Shown in pieces: positions 50,815 through 59,135 of a stretch of 64,000 nt of DNA. A program made the translations under genes and the position numbers. Below the pieces are notes generated by a model. The model was not told the DNA's origin. It saw only the letters and a program-made list of their open reading frames with translations, and searched no databases. This stretch comes from BOG-1155 sp963717985. GTDB taxonomy: Bacteria > Desulfobacterota > Syntrophorhabdia > Syntrophorhabdales > WCHB1-27. The stretch is from contig CAVQYC010000004.1 of NCBI GenBank assembly GCA_963717985.1, positions 186,001-250,000 on the forward strand, written 5' to 3'. How positions within the stretch are numbered: position 1 is the first letter of the stretch; each line of letters opens with the position of its first letter.

Positions 50815-51804
50815 ATGGAACAGTACGGCAAAGAGATTATGGGGAAGGTCGGGGCCTTCCAGCAAGGCCGGGTAATTCTGACGGGGGCCGAGCTTGATGT
50901 GTTCACGCGCCTGGACGAGGCCGCGGCTACCGCCGCCGTCCTGTCAAAGGCGTTGGGCTGCGACGGCCGGGCCATGGAGCGGCTGCTTAACGCCCTCACC
51001 TCCATGGGCCTCCTTCAAAAGGAGGGAAGCCTTTTCAGCCTGTCGGACCGGGGGAAGATGCTCTCTTCCAGACATCCCGAGACCATTCTGCCCATGGTCC
51101 TCCATTTAAATGAGTTATGGGAAAAGTGGAGCGGGCTGACCGAGGTCGTGCGGACAGGCAAACCGGCGGAAGGGAAAGGAGGGGAGAGGGGAGAGGCAAA
51201 CCGCAGGGCTTTTATCGGGGCCATGCACGTGGTAGGCCGCAACCTCGCGGCGGAGATCAGCCGCGCCTTTGATGCGGGCCGCTTCAGGCGTCTTCTCGAT
51301 ATAGGCGGGGGGTCGGGGAGTTACACGATCGCCTTTCTTCGACGTAACCCAGCCATGACAGCGGTCCTCTTCGACCTTGCCCCTGTCATCCCCATGGCCG
51401 GGGAAAGACTCCGGGCCGAGGGACTGAGCGACAGGGTGACGCTCGCAGCCGGAGACTTCTCCGGAGACGAGCTTCCTTCTGGGTGTGATCTGGCACTCCT
51501 TTCTGCGATCATACACCAAAACAGCCCTGCCCAGAACCTGGACCTCTACAAGAAGGTTTTTCGCAGCCTTAACGCAGGCGGCAGCATACTCATCCGCGAT
51601 TACATCATGGACGAATCGCACACGCTGCCTCCCAACGGCGCGATTTTTGCCGTCAACATGCTGGTCGGCACGGCCGGAGGGGATAGCTACACCTTCGGGG
51701 AGATCAAGGAGGGCCTCGAAAAAGCAGGATTCGCCGAGGTCTGCCTAGTCCGGCCGGGTGGGGAGGAGATGGACGGCCTTGTAGAAGGCAGGAAAGCGGG
51801 GTAG
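50815..51804 (+). CDS. SAM-dependent O-methyltransferase (family 2 type)
   Basis: This 329-residue protein has an N-terminal winged-helix dimerisation domain (GAELDVFTRLDEAA...LGCDGRAMERLLNALTSMGL) and a Rossmann methyltransferase domain with the SAM loop LLDIGGGSGSYTIAFL. The IIHQN position holds the His of the family's catalytic site, as in plant-type O-methyltransferases and bacterial polyketide or hydroxyneurosporene methyltransferases. GGGAGGTAAAGGC precedes the start. No biosynthetic neighbours are present. The last 35 nt, including the stop, are imperfectly duplicated at 51872-51906 around a repeat element. Confidence 0.85.
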   Translation: MEQYGKEIMGKVGAFQQGRVILTGAELDVFTRLDEAAATAAVLSKALGCDGRAMERLLNALTSMGLLQKEGSLFSLSDRGKMLSSRHPETILPMVLHLNELWEKWSGLTEVVRTGKPAEGKGGERGEANRRAFIGAMHVVGRNLAAEISRAFDAGRFRRLLDIGGGSGSYTIAFLRRNPAMTAVLFDLAPVIPMAGERLRAEGLSDRVTLAAGDFSGDELPSGCDLALLSAIIHQNSPAQNLDLYKKVFRSLNAGGSILIRDYIMDESHTLPPNGAIFAVNMLVGTAGGDSYTFGEIKEGLEKAGFAEVCLVRPGGEEMDGLVEGRKAG

Positions 51805-51906
51805 CGAGCTTTTGTGAGGGGGGAGGCTTCATGAGCTTGCTCATGGAGGGGGCGCTGAGCCCCAACCTTGTTGGACGGCCTTGTAGAAGCAAGGAAGGTG
51901 GAGTAG
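51770..51906 (+). repeat. Palindromic element flanked by 35-bp copies of the methyltransferase 3' end
   Basis: The last 35 nt of the methyltransferase gene including TAG (51770-51804) recur at 51872-51906 with 30 of 35 positions matching. The 67 nt between contain a core at 51807-51866 shared with 19683-19740: GCTTTTgTGAGGGGGGAGG, a CATGAGC-TT-GCTCATG hairpin, then GGAGGGGGCGCTGAGCCC. The first copy has a different hairpin sequence at the same place. Divergence of the outer repeats suggests this insertion is older than the one behind moaA. Confidence 0.85.
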
Positions 51907-52271
51907 ATCGGGGTAGGCTCTATACCCCTTAAGCGCTCTTGCAAGACGTTTTTTGCGGCCAGGCACGGGGCGGAAGTCATCGCCGGGGTCCGATTCTTGC
52001 TAGGAGAGCTGAATACGGCTGCCCTTCCGGCTTCAACACCATGAGTCCGCCGGTGTCGCATGAGCAAAATCTTCCGCTTTGGGAATTATTTTCCCAGTCA
52101 ACACCCGGCATATCCCCCCAACCATAGGGTATCTATCTTAAATTACTGGGTACGTAAAAGCCACGCTTTCACCATCAACGCGGCACGTCCGTTGCATCCG
52201 CACTTTTATCTTCATACATCATTGCTCATGGGGGCGAGCCAGGACCTACCTTACATCAAAAGGAGGTTACA
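51907..52271. other. Intergenic stretch upstream of EF-hand gene
   Basis: A GGGGTA/TACCCC hairpin at 51910-51928 may terminate transcription from the methyltransferase gene. No gene or clear promoter is seen in the rest of this 365-bp stretch. Confidence 0.4.
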
Positions 52272-53042
52272 ATGAGTAGTGTCAGTAGTATCAGTGGATC
52301 GGGTTCGAGTAATTTATACTACCTGCTGCAGCTCATGCGGCAGGCAAGCTCCACGTCATCGACTTCATCATCTTCGAGCCTTTTTAGCAAAATCGATACA
52401 AACGGGGATGGCTCGATAAGCAAGTCGGAGTTGACGACGTACTTAGACGACCTGGAATCGAGCGCCTCAAGCTCTGTGACGAGTTCGAGCGCCGGCTCTA
52501 CCCAGTCTCTGCTGGGCCTGATGGAGGATGCGGCTCAGCTCGACTCGGCGACGGGCACCACTACGGCGGCCGATGCGCTCTTCAACGCAATCGATACGAG
52601 CGGGACCGGCTCGATAACCGAAAGCGAGCTTGAAACCTACGCATCGAGCCTGCAAAGCGCCTTGGGGAGCACCGGCAGCAGCTCCGATGCCTCGGCAATC
52701 GATCAACTCTTCAGCGCCCTCGACACGAGCGGGGATGGCTCGATAAGCAAAAGCGAGTTTGAAGCGGACATGTCGACGCTTGCGTCCGCGATGTCGGCAC
52801 CACCACCCCCACCGCCGCCGCAGGATTCGGCGTCGTCTCTGGACGGGACAAGCAGCACGACCAGCAGCTCCAGCAGCACGACGGCCACCAGCTCAAGCAG
52901 TACAACGGCCGCCACCTCAACTTCCGACCAGCAGAGCTCGATGAGCACTTTCATGGCTCTCATGCTGGAGGCTATAAGCAAGTACATGCAATACGGACAG
53001 AGCGGCCAGAGCAGCACGGGCGCCCTGAGCGTCACGGGGTAA
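52272..53042 (+). CDS. Ser-rich protein with three EF-hand loops
   Basis: This 256-residue protein starts after AAGGAGGTTACA. Three canonical 12-residue calcium loops are visible: DTNGDGSISKSE (42-53), DTSGTGSITESE (108-119; Thr at position 5 instead of Asp) and DTSGDGSISKSE (151-162). The third and first are near-identical, suggesting internal duplication. Between and after them are long Ser/Thr/Ala stretches and a poly-Pro run (about 177-185). There is no signal peptide. Function is unknown: a calcium sensor or secreted matrix protein exported by a signal-peptide-independent route is possible. Confidence 0.8.
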   Translation: MSSVSSISGSGSSNLYYLLQLMRQASSTSSTSSSSSLFSKIDTNGDGSISKSELTTYLDDLESSASSSVTSSSAGSTQSLLGLMEDAAQLDSATGTTTAADALFNAIDTSGTGSITESELETYASSLQSALGSTGSSSDASAIDQLFSALDTSGDGSISKSEFEADMSTLASAMSAPPPPPPPQDSASSLDGTSSTTSSSSSTTATSSSSTTAATSTSDQQSSMSTFMALMLEAISKYMQYGQSGQSSTGALSVTG

Positions 53043-53261
53043 AAGATGGCGCATCGACCCGAGAGGATACTGCTTCGCCTGCGTAAGTGGGGGACGAGGC
53101 CTATGTTCTCTCAGGCCACAATAACCTTGCGTGGTATCTAGACTTGAGGCGGACCGGCTCGCCCCCCAAAACTAGCCGTGAAACCTGCTCTCTCTCGCAA
53201 AAGATATCCGAAACAGGCAGTACTGATAAATATGCCACTTCCATCGACACTTTGCAATGCG

Positions 53262-54161
53262 TCACTGCTTCGACAGCCGCGAAAGCAGCACGGCGGTGAG
53301 CGCATCCCCGGCGTGAGCTTCCTTGAGGCCCGTGAGGCCCACCACAAACCTGCCCGACCGGCGCAGCACCACGCCCTTATACAACGGGTCGATCACGTGC
53401 AGTACAGCGCCTTTCTTCTCGTCGGTGATCGCGGGTACGACCCCCGCCCCCTTAAGGTACTTCCCGTAATCATCAAAGATCCGCGCGGCGGCCGCATCCG
53501 ACGCACCGAACATGACAACCGATTTTACCCGTTCCCCCCCGAGCATGACCTCGGCGGTCATTCCCCTTCCGAAGAAGCCGTGGCCGAGAAGGCCCCCTGG
53601 ATAATACCGGTCGGTCAGGGGAATAGTGCCGGGCACCTTGAGGAAATCGAGCTCCCGGGGCTTTTCCTCACCCGGCGGGAGGTTGCGGGATATTGCCTCG
53701 GCGCACGACCGAAGCGCACCCGCCGATGCGGGTACGGCGCCTGAGGCTTCGATTCGCACGAAGTAACGGTCCTGGTAAAACATCAGCTGCGCCTCATCGA
53801 TAAATCCTTCCGCACCCAGCGTTATCTGCTCCGCCGTCGGGTCTCGATAGCTCGCGAAGATGCCGAAGGCGTCCAGCAGCGATCCCATCCTGAAGATGTT
53901 GGCCACAATCCCGTGGCCCACGCCGTCCGGCTGCGCATACATCGCCACGGCGGCCTCCTCGAACCCGTAAGGCAAATAAAGCTCCGCCTCTCCGTCGATG
54001 TATTTGTAAAGGTTCTCCGGGGTGTAGGTTGCCGCCTTGCCGTCCATTGCCCAGCCGGCCGCGCATGTCGCCGGGAGTGACGCCTCAGGCGGGTTCTGTG
54101 CGGCAGACAACGGACAGGCAACAGACAGGAGCGCCACCAGGATGGAGACAACACGTATCAT
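53262..54161 (-). CDS. DUF6599-like exported protein
   Basis: This protein of 299 residues has a signal peptide (IRVVSILVALLSVACPLSA). The mature region carries the pattern ENLYKYIDGEAELYLPYGFEEA, which I associate with DUF6599 proteins, later YFVRIEASGAVPA and FFGRGMTAEVML. It has no catalytic motif I can name. The ATG overlaps the stop of the aldo/keto reductase gene (ATGA), so the two are coupled and probably function together in the periplasm or envelope. A longer upstream frame overlaps the reductase gene and is rejected. Confidence 0.7.
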   Translation of the reverse strand: MIRVVSILVALLSVACPLSAAQNPPEASLPATCAAGWAMDGKAATYTPENLYKYIDGEAELYLPYGFEEAAVAMYAQPDGVGHGIVANIFRMGSLLDAFGIFASYRDPTAEQITLGAEGFIDEAQLMFYQDRYFVRIEASGAVPASAGALRSCAEAISRNLPPGEEKPRELDFLKVPGTIPLTDRYYPGGLLGHGFFGRGMTAEVMLGGERVKSVVMFGASDAAAARIFDDYGKYLKGAGVVPAITDEKKGAVLHVIDPLYKGVVLRRSGRFVVGLTGLKEAHAGDALTAVLLSRLSKQ

Positions 54162-55312
54162 GCAAAGAGGCTCCCCGCCTGACGCATCTTCCCGGCGATA
54201 TCCAGACCGTTTACACACCGGGCAACGCATCCGGTGCAGGTGGAGCAAAGGCCGGCCCCGGCAGCCTCGGAGAAGGTGGCCTTCGCGAGACCATATTCTC
54301 CATAGCCCTGGGCATACATGAGGGCGCGATTGACAACGCTGATCCCTACCCCCTTGGGACACGTCGGCTCGCATTTCGCGCAGAGCCTGCAGTAGTAAGT
54401 ATCTATGGCCCGGCTATATCTTTCCACGATACGCGCATCGGCGCTCGTCAGTTTCAGTCCCATCACAGGCATCATCTGCTTCACGTGCTCCAGGGTCTTC
54501 ATCCCCGCGATCACGGTAGTCACGTTGGCATCCTGGAGCACCCATTTCAACGCGGCGGCGGCCTGCTCGGGGCTTATGGGCTTGGCTTCCTCCCTTCTGT
54601 AACTGCCCGCCTGGATCTTCATCGCGACCACGCCGACACCTGCCCCTTTGGCCTTGGCGATAGCCTGTTGAACCGTGGGCTCCGACTTCATGTTATAAGC
54701 CACAAGCACCGTGTCGAAGAACTTGTCAGGGTCATCCACCACGGCGTTGATCACGTCCGCCTGGTTGGTATGGGTCGTCACCCCGAAAAACCTGACTTTC
54801 CCCTGCTGTCTGAGCTTGACGTATGCTTCGCGGACCTCGGGGATAAATGCCCGCTTCGGGTTGTCGAGGTTATGGAGCTGAATGACATCGATGTGGTCCG
54901 TCCCAAGGTTCTCGAGACTTGTCTCCACGTCCGTGATGATCGCATCCCTGGTGTTCGAGTCAGGTTTTGTCTTTGTCGCGACATACACCTTGTCACGGAC
55001 CCCTTTGAGCGCCCTGCCCACAACCGCTTCGCTTCTCCCATTGAGATAGCGGCGGGCAGTATCGATATAGTTGATTCCCATATCGATGCCCACCCGTATC
55101 ACTTCATAATCAGGAACCAGCATGGCGCCGAAGCTGAGCGTCGTTACCTTGAGGCCCGTCCTTCCCAGGGTCCGGTAGACAAGCGTTTCCGTGGGCTGGG
55201 CATGGCCGAGCCCGGCCAGTCCCGCAAAAGCCAGGGAAGCGGCCGCACCCGTCACCCCTGCTTTGAGGAAATCCCTCCTGTTCATTCCACGCGCGCCATC
55301 CCGGTTCTTCAT
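54158..55312 (-). CDS. Tat-exported aldo/keto reductase with C-terminal Fe-S domain
   Basis: This 384-residue protein begins with a twin-arginine signal (NRRDFLKAGVTGAAASLAFA). The aldo/keto reductase barrel has the tetrad segments GINYIDTA, ARRYLNGRSE, VATKT and DVIQLHNL. A C-terminal ferredoxin-like domain has CRLCAKCEPTCP and CSTCTGCVARC, i.e. two 4Fe-4S clusters. Export by Tat means folded protein with cofactor acts in the periplasm. The start at 55312 follows AGGAG; an in-frame ATG 8 codons upstream is possible. NADPH is unlikely in the periplasm, so electrons may pass through the Fe-S clusters; substrate unknown. Confidence 0.85.
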   Translation of the reverse strand: MKNRDGARGMNRRDFLKAGVTGAAASLAFAGLAGLGHAQPTETLVYRTLGRTGLKVTTLSFGAMLVPDYEVIRVGIDMGINYIDTARRYLNGRSEAVVGRALKGVRDKVYVATKTKPDSNTRDAIITDVETSLENLGTDHIDVIQLHNLDNPKRAFIPEVREAYVKLRQQGKVRFFGVTTHTNQADVINAVVDDPDKFFDTVLVAYNMKSEPTVQQAIAKAKGAGVGVVAMKIQAGSYRREEAKPISPEQAAAALKWVLQDANVTTVIAGMKTLEHVKQMMPVMGLKLTSADARIVERYSRAIDTYYCRLCAKCEPTCPKGVGISVVNRALMYAQGYGEYGLAKATFSEAAGAGLCSTCTGCVARCVNGLDIAGKMRQAGSLFA

Positions 55313-55521
55313 ATTACTCTCCTGATCTCGCGACATTATAGGTCCTTATTGCCAATATACACCTCTCCCGCTTCCCGATCAAGCGGCGAAAAGCAGCTTA
55401 CCGTGATCGACACGACCTATGTGGACTTTATCCCGACCACGCCGTTGCCAGGGAGCGTGTCCGCATGTGAAGAAATGCCTTTACCTATTGCACTGGAATA
55501 GACGGTGTGCTACTCTTTGCC

Positions 55522-55941
55522 ATGCGTATTTTGGCCGTTGATTTCGGAGAAAAGAGAATCGGCACCGCCCTTTCCGATGCGGGAGGCACAATAGCGCAGG
55601 GCTTAAAACTCCTTGCTTCATGCGGGTCCCTGGCCGGGAACATTGCGGCCCTCGCAGAACTGGCCCGCCAATTTGAAGCCGACCGCGTGGTTGTAGGTCT
55701 GCCGAAAAACCTGGACGGCACTATCGGACCAAAGGCACAACGGATCATCGCGCTCGCAAAGGGCATCGGGGAAGCCTCCGGCGTACCCGTAGAGCTGTGG
55801 GACGAAAGATTCAGCACCGATGAAGCACACAGGATTTTTGATATGGCGTCCGTAAAGAGGAAGAAGCGCAAAGGCGCGATCGACATTATGGCTGCGCAGA
55901 TCATTCTTCAGGGGTATCTGGATGCCCAAGGGCAGCAATAA
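55522..55941 (+). CDS. ruvX: Holliday-junction resolvase-like protein RuvX (YqgF)
   Basis: This 139-residue protein has the RNase H-like YqgF fold: RILAVDFGEKRIGTALSD at the N-terminus, VVGLPKNLDGT and WDERFST with the acidic residues of the site. It is involved in rRNA processing and Holliday-junction metabolism. The ATG at 55522 is taken because the conserved N-terminus starts there, though its ribosome-binding site is weak. Its 3' end overlaps the mltG start by 20 bp, a common ruvX-mltG pairing. Confidence 0.9.
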   Translation: MRILAVDFGEKRIGTALSDAGGTIAQGLKLLASCGSLAGNIAALAELARQFEADRVVVGLPKNLDGTIGPKAQRIIALAKGIGEASGVPVELWDERFSTDEAHRIFDMASVKRKKRKGAIDIMAAQIILQGYLDAQGQQ

Positions 55942-56929
55942 GCCTCTTACCGCCCTCACAATCCTGATATTCGTCGCCGCGCTCCCTTTCCTCTGCGCCA
56001 CTATGCCAAGAGGCAGCAACGGTACACCCGGGAGTTTTGTCGTGAAAAAAGGAACAAAGATAGGCGCGGTTGCACACGCCCTTAAGAGAAATGAACTCAT
56101 ATTCTCCGAGTATCTCTTCCTGTTCTGCTCTCTGGTGGTCTATAATGGCAGAATAGTGGCCGGGGAATACGAGCTTGCACCCGCCATGTCGACGTTTCGG
56201 ATAGCGAAAAAGATGGCCCGTGGCGAGAGAAAGGTCTACACGCTGAAAATCGTCGAGGGTTATAACCTCTATACGATAGGTGAGACCATTGAGAAGGCGG
56301 GGATCATGGACGGCAAAACGTTTCTTCAATTGGCACACACGCCGGAGTTTCTTAAATCCCTGGGCATCCCCTCCGATTCATTGGAGGGCTACCTCGCCCC
56401 GGATACCTATTTTTTCAGCAAAGAGACAGGGGTCGACGAATTCCTGGGGAAAATCGTCCGAAGGACCTTCAAGTTTTTTGAAAAAGAAGATATCAAAAAA
56501 AGGATGCAGGAGCTGCACATGGATATGTTCCAGGTCCTGTCCTTCGCCTCAATCATAGAAAAGGAAGCGCGACTGGAGAAGGAAAAGCGCATTATTTCTG
56601 CCGTTTTCCACAACAGGCTGCGCCTGGGCATGACCCTGGACGCAGACCCGACCGTGATCTATGGCAGGGGAAGCTTCAACAGGGACTTGAAAAAGGCCGA
56701 CCTTTCCGCCGAGACGCCGTACAACACTTACCGGGTGAAAGGACTGCCGAAGGGACCCATATGCAGTCCTTCAAAGAGTTCGATCATGGCTGCCCTCTAC
56801 CCGGACCGAAGCGATATGCTCTATTTTGTTTCGAGAAATGACGGAAGCCATGTCTTCTCCGGGACAGTGCAGGAACACAACCGTTTTGTGGCACTTTATC
56901 AAAAAAACAAGAGCAGAAAACAACAATAG
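55922..56929 (+). CDS. mltG: Endolytic murein transglycosylase MltG
   Basis: This 335-residue protein has an N-terminal membrane anchor (LTALTILIFVAALPFLCA), a LysM-like subdomain (VKKGTKIGAVAHAL) and the YceG catalytic domain: LEGYLAPDTYFFSKETG, catalytic Glu in FASIIEKEA, then VFHNRLRLGMTLDADPTVIYG and SPYNTY-like ETPYNTYRVKGLPKGPI. It cuts nascent glycan strands at the inner membrane and so sets their length. It overlaps ruvX and is followed by a thiolase gene 19 bp away. Confidence 0.92.
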   Translation: MPKGSNKPLTALTILIFVAALPFLCATMPRGSNGTPGSFVVKKGTKIGAVAHALKRNELIFSEYLFLFCSLVVYNGRIVAGEYELAPAMSTFRIAKKMARGERKVYTLKIVEGYNLYTIGETIEKAGIMDGKTFLQLAHTPEFLKSLGIPSDSLEGYLAPDTYFFSKETGVDEFLGKIVRRTFKFFEKEDIKKRMQELHMDMFQVLSFASIIEKEARLEKEKRIISAVFHNRLRLGMTLDADPTVIYGRGSFNRDLKKADLSAETPYNTYRVKGLPKGPICSPSKSSIMAALYPDRSDMLYFVSRNDGSHVFSGTVQEHNRFVALYQKNKSRKQQ

Positions 56930-56948
56930 GAATAAAAGGAGGGGTTCT

Positions 56949-58130
56949 ATGGAAAAGGATGTAGCAGTGATCGGTGTCGGTCAGAGCTCATTCGTGCGGG
57001 GGTACGAAGGCTCCATCCGTGAGTTGGCCTTTGAGGCTTTCAGGGAAGCCATGCAGGATGCGGGCATCACGCAGAAGGACGTCGATGCCTCCGTCTTTTG
57101 CTCGGCTCCCGAGTACGACAAGCAGAGGTCCCCGGCAGGGGTGCTCGCGGAATATCTTGGCCTCATTCCGCAGCCCACGTTTTATGTCGAGACTGTCTGC
57201 TCATCGAGCAGCACCGGCGTAAAAGTCGGCTACAGCATGGTGAAAGCGGGACTTCACGATATCGTGGTGGTCGTCGGCTTTCAGAAGATGTCCGAGATAA
57301 CCTCCGCGGAATCTCAGGAGAGGATGGGGCGGGGCGCGGACATCCAGTGGGAGGCGCCCTTCGGCACGATGATGCCGGCTTACTACGCGATGTACGCCCA
57401 GGCTTACATGGCAAAGAACGGTCTCACCCACGACGACCTCCGGGATGTAAGGCTGAAGTCCGCCACCTACGGGACGACAAACGAGAGGGCCGTCTACAGG
57501 AAAGGCGTTAAGGCCGCAGATTTCGACCCGAACAATCCCGAGGCAAAAATGGCCGGTCCCGTTGCATGGCCTTTGAGAGTCGGCGATTGCTGCGCCAATG
57601 CGGACGGCAGCTCATGCATTATCCTCGCGAATAAGGAGAAGGCCAAGGCCCTTTCCAAAAAGCCCATCTGGATCATGGGCATCGGCGCCGCCTCTGAAGC
57701 GGTCAACATGGCGGCAAGACCCGAGTTCGCCAAAGGGCTCAGCGTTGGCTACGGGGCAGCGGCACAGGCCTACAAGATGGCAGGCATCACCGCCAAGGAC
57801 GTCAAGGTGGCCGAGGTGCACGACTGCTTCACGATCGCCGAGATCATGGCGTATGAGGGTCTGGGATTCGCACCCATGGGAGACGGCAAACAGTTGATCC
57901 GGGAAAAGGCGACGTACAAGGAAGGCAGGATACCCGTAAACGTCGATGGCGGCCTCCTTTCAAAGGGCCATCCGATCGGCGCCACAGGCGGCTCACAGAT
58001 ACGGACAATCGTGCTCCAGCTCCGCGGCGAGGCCGGTCCCATGCAGGTTCCGGGCGATCCCGGCATAGGTCTTGTACACAATGTCGGCGGCGTAGGTCTC
58101 TACGGCAACGTCACAATATTTGGGAGGTGA
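56949..58130 (+). CDS. Thiolase-fold acyl-CoA acyltransferase
   Basis: This 393-residue protein has nucleophile Cys84 in ETVCSSSSTG, HDCF in EVHDCFTIAE, and catalytic His in GGLLSKGHPIGATGG; the end reads GLVHNVGGVG, without the classical Cys-x-Gly. The start 56949 has AAAAGGAGGGG upstream; an ATG 41 codons earlier lies inside mltG. It is the third member of this family in the window, again directly followed (three bases) by a DUF35 protein gene. Acyl-CoA cleavage or synthesis is likely; no other acyl-CoA genes adjoin it. Confidence 0.87.
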   Translation: MEKDVAVIGVGQSSFVRGYEGSIRELAFEAFREAMQDAGITQKDVDASVFCSAPEYDKQRSPAGVLAEYLGLIPQPTFYVETVCSSSSTGVKVGYSMVKAGLHDIVVVVGFQKMSEITSAESQERMGRGADIQWEAPFGTMMPAYYAMYAQAYMAKNGLTHDDLRDVRLKSATYGTTNERAVYRKGVKAADFDPNNPEAKMAGPVAWPLRVGDCCANADGSSCIILANKEKAKALSKKPIWIMGIGAASEAVNMAARPEFAKGLSVGYGAAAQAYKMAGITAKDVKVAEVHDCFTIAEIMAYEGLGFAPMGDGKQLIREKATYKEGRIPVNVDGGLLSKGHPIGATGGSQIRTIVLQLRGEAGPMQVPGDPGIGLVHNVGGVGLYGNVTIFGR

Positions 58131-58133
58131 GAT

Positions 58134-58547
58134 ATGGGTTTCGAAAAATTCGGAAGAAAAAGCTTTACCGCGGTAACAAAAACGGGAAAATTTGTCGATC
58201 TGCTGCTCGAGGGCAAGGTTGAGGGCACCGTCTGCAAAAAGTGCGGCGCCAAGTTCTTCCCGCCGAGAGCGGACTGCGTGACCTGCCTCTCGAAAGAGAT
58301 GGATTGGTTTGAAATGCCGAAGAAAGGCACGCTCGAGACCTTCACTACCGCCTATTACGCCCCCTTCGGCTTCGAAGCCGACCCGCCCTACACCATGGGA
58401 GTAGTCGATTTCGACGGCGGGATCAAGCTCTTTGCCCGCATCGCAAAAGAGATCAAGGTCGAAGACGTGAAAGTGGGAATGGATGTCACCGTCAGGCCGC
58501 TTAAGTACGACGACGGCCAGGTCACATTCGAAATTGCAAAGGCCTAG
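58134..58547 (+). CDS. DUF35 Zn-ribbon/OB-fold acyl-CoA-binding protein
   Basis: This 137-residue protein has a Cys-x2-Cys...Cys-x2-Cys zinc ribbon (CKKCGAKFFPPRADCVTC) and the OB fold (MPKKGTLETFTTAYY... to VTVRPLKYDDGQVTFEI). It begins three bases after the thiolase stop, with GGGAGGTGAG in the thiolase end as ribosome-binding site, so they are made in equal amounts. A palindromic terminator follows. Confidence 0.87.
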   Translation: MGFEKFGRKSFTAVTKTGKFVDLLLEGKVEGTVCKKCGAKFFPPRADCVTCLSKEMDWFEMPKKGTLETFTTAYYAPFGFEADPPYTMGVVDFDGGIKLFARIAKEIKVEDVKVGMDVTVRPLKYDDGQVTFEIAKA

Positions 58548-58569
58548 AACAACTGCACTACGCGCAATA

Positions 58570-58599
58570 AAAAAGGGGCTTGCATGCAAGCCCCTTTTT
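58570..58599. terminator. Bidirectional intrinsic terminator
   Basis: A perfect palindrome of 30 nt (AAAAAGGGGCTTGCA and its complement) with A- and T-tracts on both sides lies between the DUF35 gene (plus) and the small Cys protein gene (minus), and can end both transcripts. Confidence 0.9.
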
Positions 58600-58629
58600 C
58601 TATCCCATTTTTCCCGGTCCGGTTTGGTA

Positions 58630-58806
58630 TTAAGGGAAACAGCCCAGTTGGCAGGAATGAATCTTGATCTTCATATCGTTGAGAAGGTCGCCAACCTCCT
58701 TCGGGGAGACACCCATATCACGTGCTATCCCGAGGGCCTGCGTGCACGATATCTTGCCGTCTTTAGTCGCTGATTTGATTTTTTCCACAACCTGTTCTTT
58801 TTCCAT
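58630..58806 (-). CDS. Small Cys-containing protein downstream of tRNA-His
   Basis: This 58-residue protein begins MEKEQVVEKIKSATKDGKIS and ends KIKIHSCQLGCFP. The body is probably a small helical bundle with a helix-turn-helix-like segment (CTQALGIARDMGVSPKEVGDLL). The C-terminal Cys-x3-Cys and an inner Cys could bind metal. The start at 58806 lies 37 nt beyond the tRNA 3' end on the same strand, so it is probably co-transcribed. Similar short proteins with a CQLGCF end occur, as I recall, in related anaerobes; function unknown. Confidence 0.7.
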   Translation of the reverse strand: MEKEQVVEKIKSATKDGKISCTQALGIARDMGVSPKEVGDLLNDMKIKIHSCQLGCFP

Positions 58807-58842
58807 CGGCTGCCGTCTCACCCTTCGATACGTGTGATAGCG

Positions 58843-58918
58843 TGGGGTGAGTGAAGGGGTTCGAACCCTCGACACCCGGGTCCACAGCCCGGTGCTCTGC
58901 CGCTGAGCTACACCCACC
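58843..58918 (-). tRNA. tRNA-His (anticodon GTG)
   Basis: The minus-strand sequence folds as a full cloverleaf: acceptor GTGGGTG/CACTCAC, D-arm with AGCTCAGCGGCAGAGC, anticodon arm CCGGG-CTGTGGA-CCCGG with anticodon GTG, and T-arm GAGGG-TTCGAAC-CCCTT. It carries the extra G at -1 opposite discriminator C73, the identity feature of histidine tRNA, and an encoded CCA end. Confidence 0.97.
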
Positions 58919-59077
58919 ATTTCTTTTCAATGTTTAGCACATGTGGCAGGCAAAAGTCAATTCAGGCGTTGCCCGGCCGGGGAAAAGACCTCACTCACTG
59001 CACCTGCAAAGAGCTGAGCCGGCTTGATAGTCTGCCTCTTTGTAATCCAAAATCAAGCCCTGCTGCCGGCACAGTTC

Positions 59078-59106
59078 TTGACAATGCGCGCGCAAAAAAC
59101 TAAAAT
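59078..59106 (+). promoter_or_regulatory. Promoter of the VapBC-like pair
   Basis: TTGACA (59078-59083) and TAAAAT (59101-59106) are 17 nt apart, about 25 nt before the antitoxin ribosome-binding site. Confidence 0.7.
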
Positions 59107-59135
59107 CTAGACAGCCTGGACAGGAGGTGTGATAC

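Noticed and set aside
52272..53042. CRISPR-like or tandem repeat array in the EF-hand gene
   Set aside because: The repeats are codon-level repeats of calcium loops and Ser runs within one open frame.
54029..55501. 490-codon plus-strand frame opposite the aldo/keto reductase
   Set aside because: The opposite strand has a complete Tat signal, AKR tetrad and Fe-S motifs. The last 40 codons look more coding-like but match nothing known and have no start.
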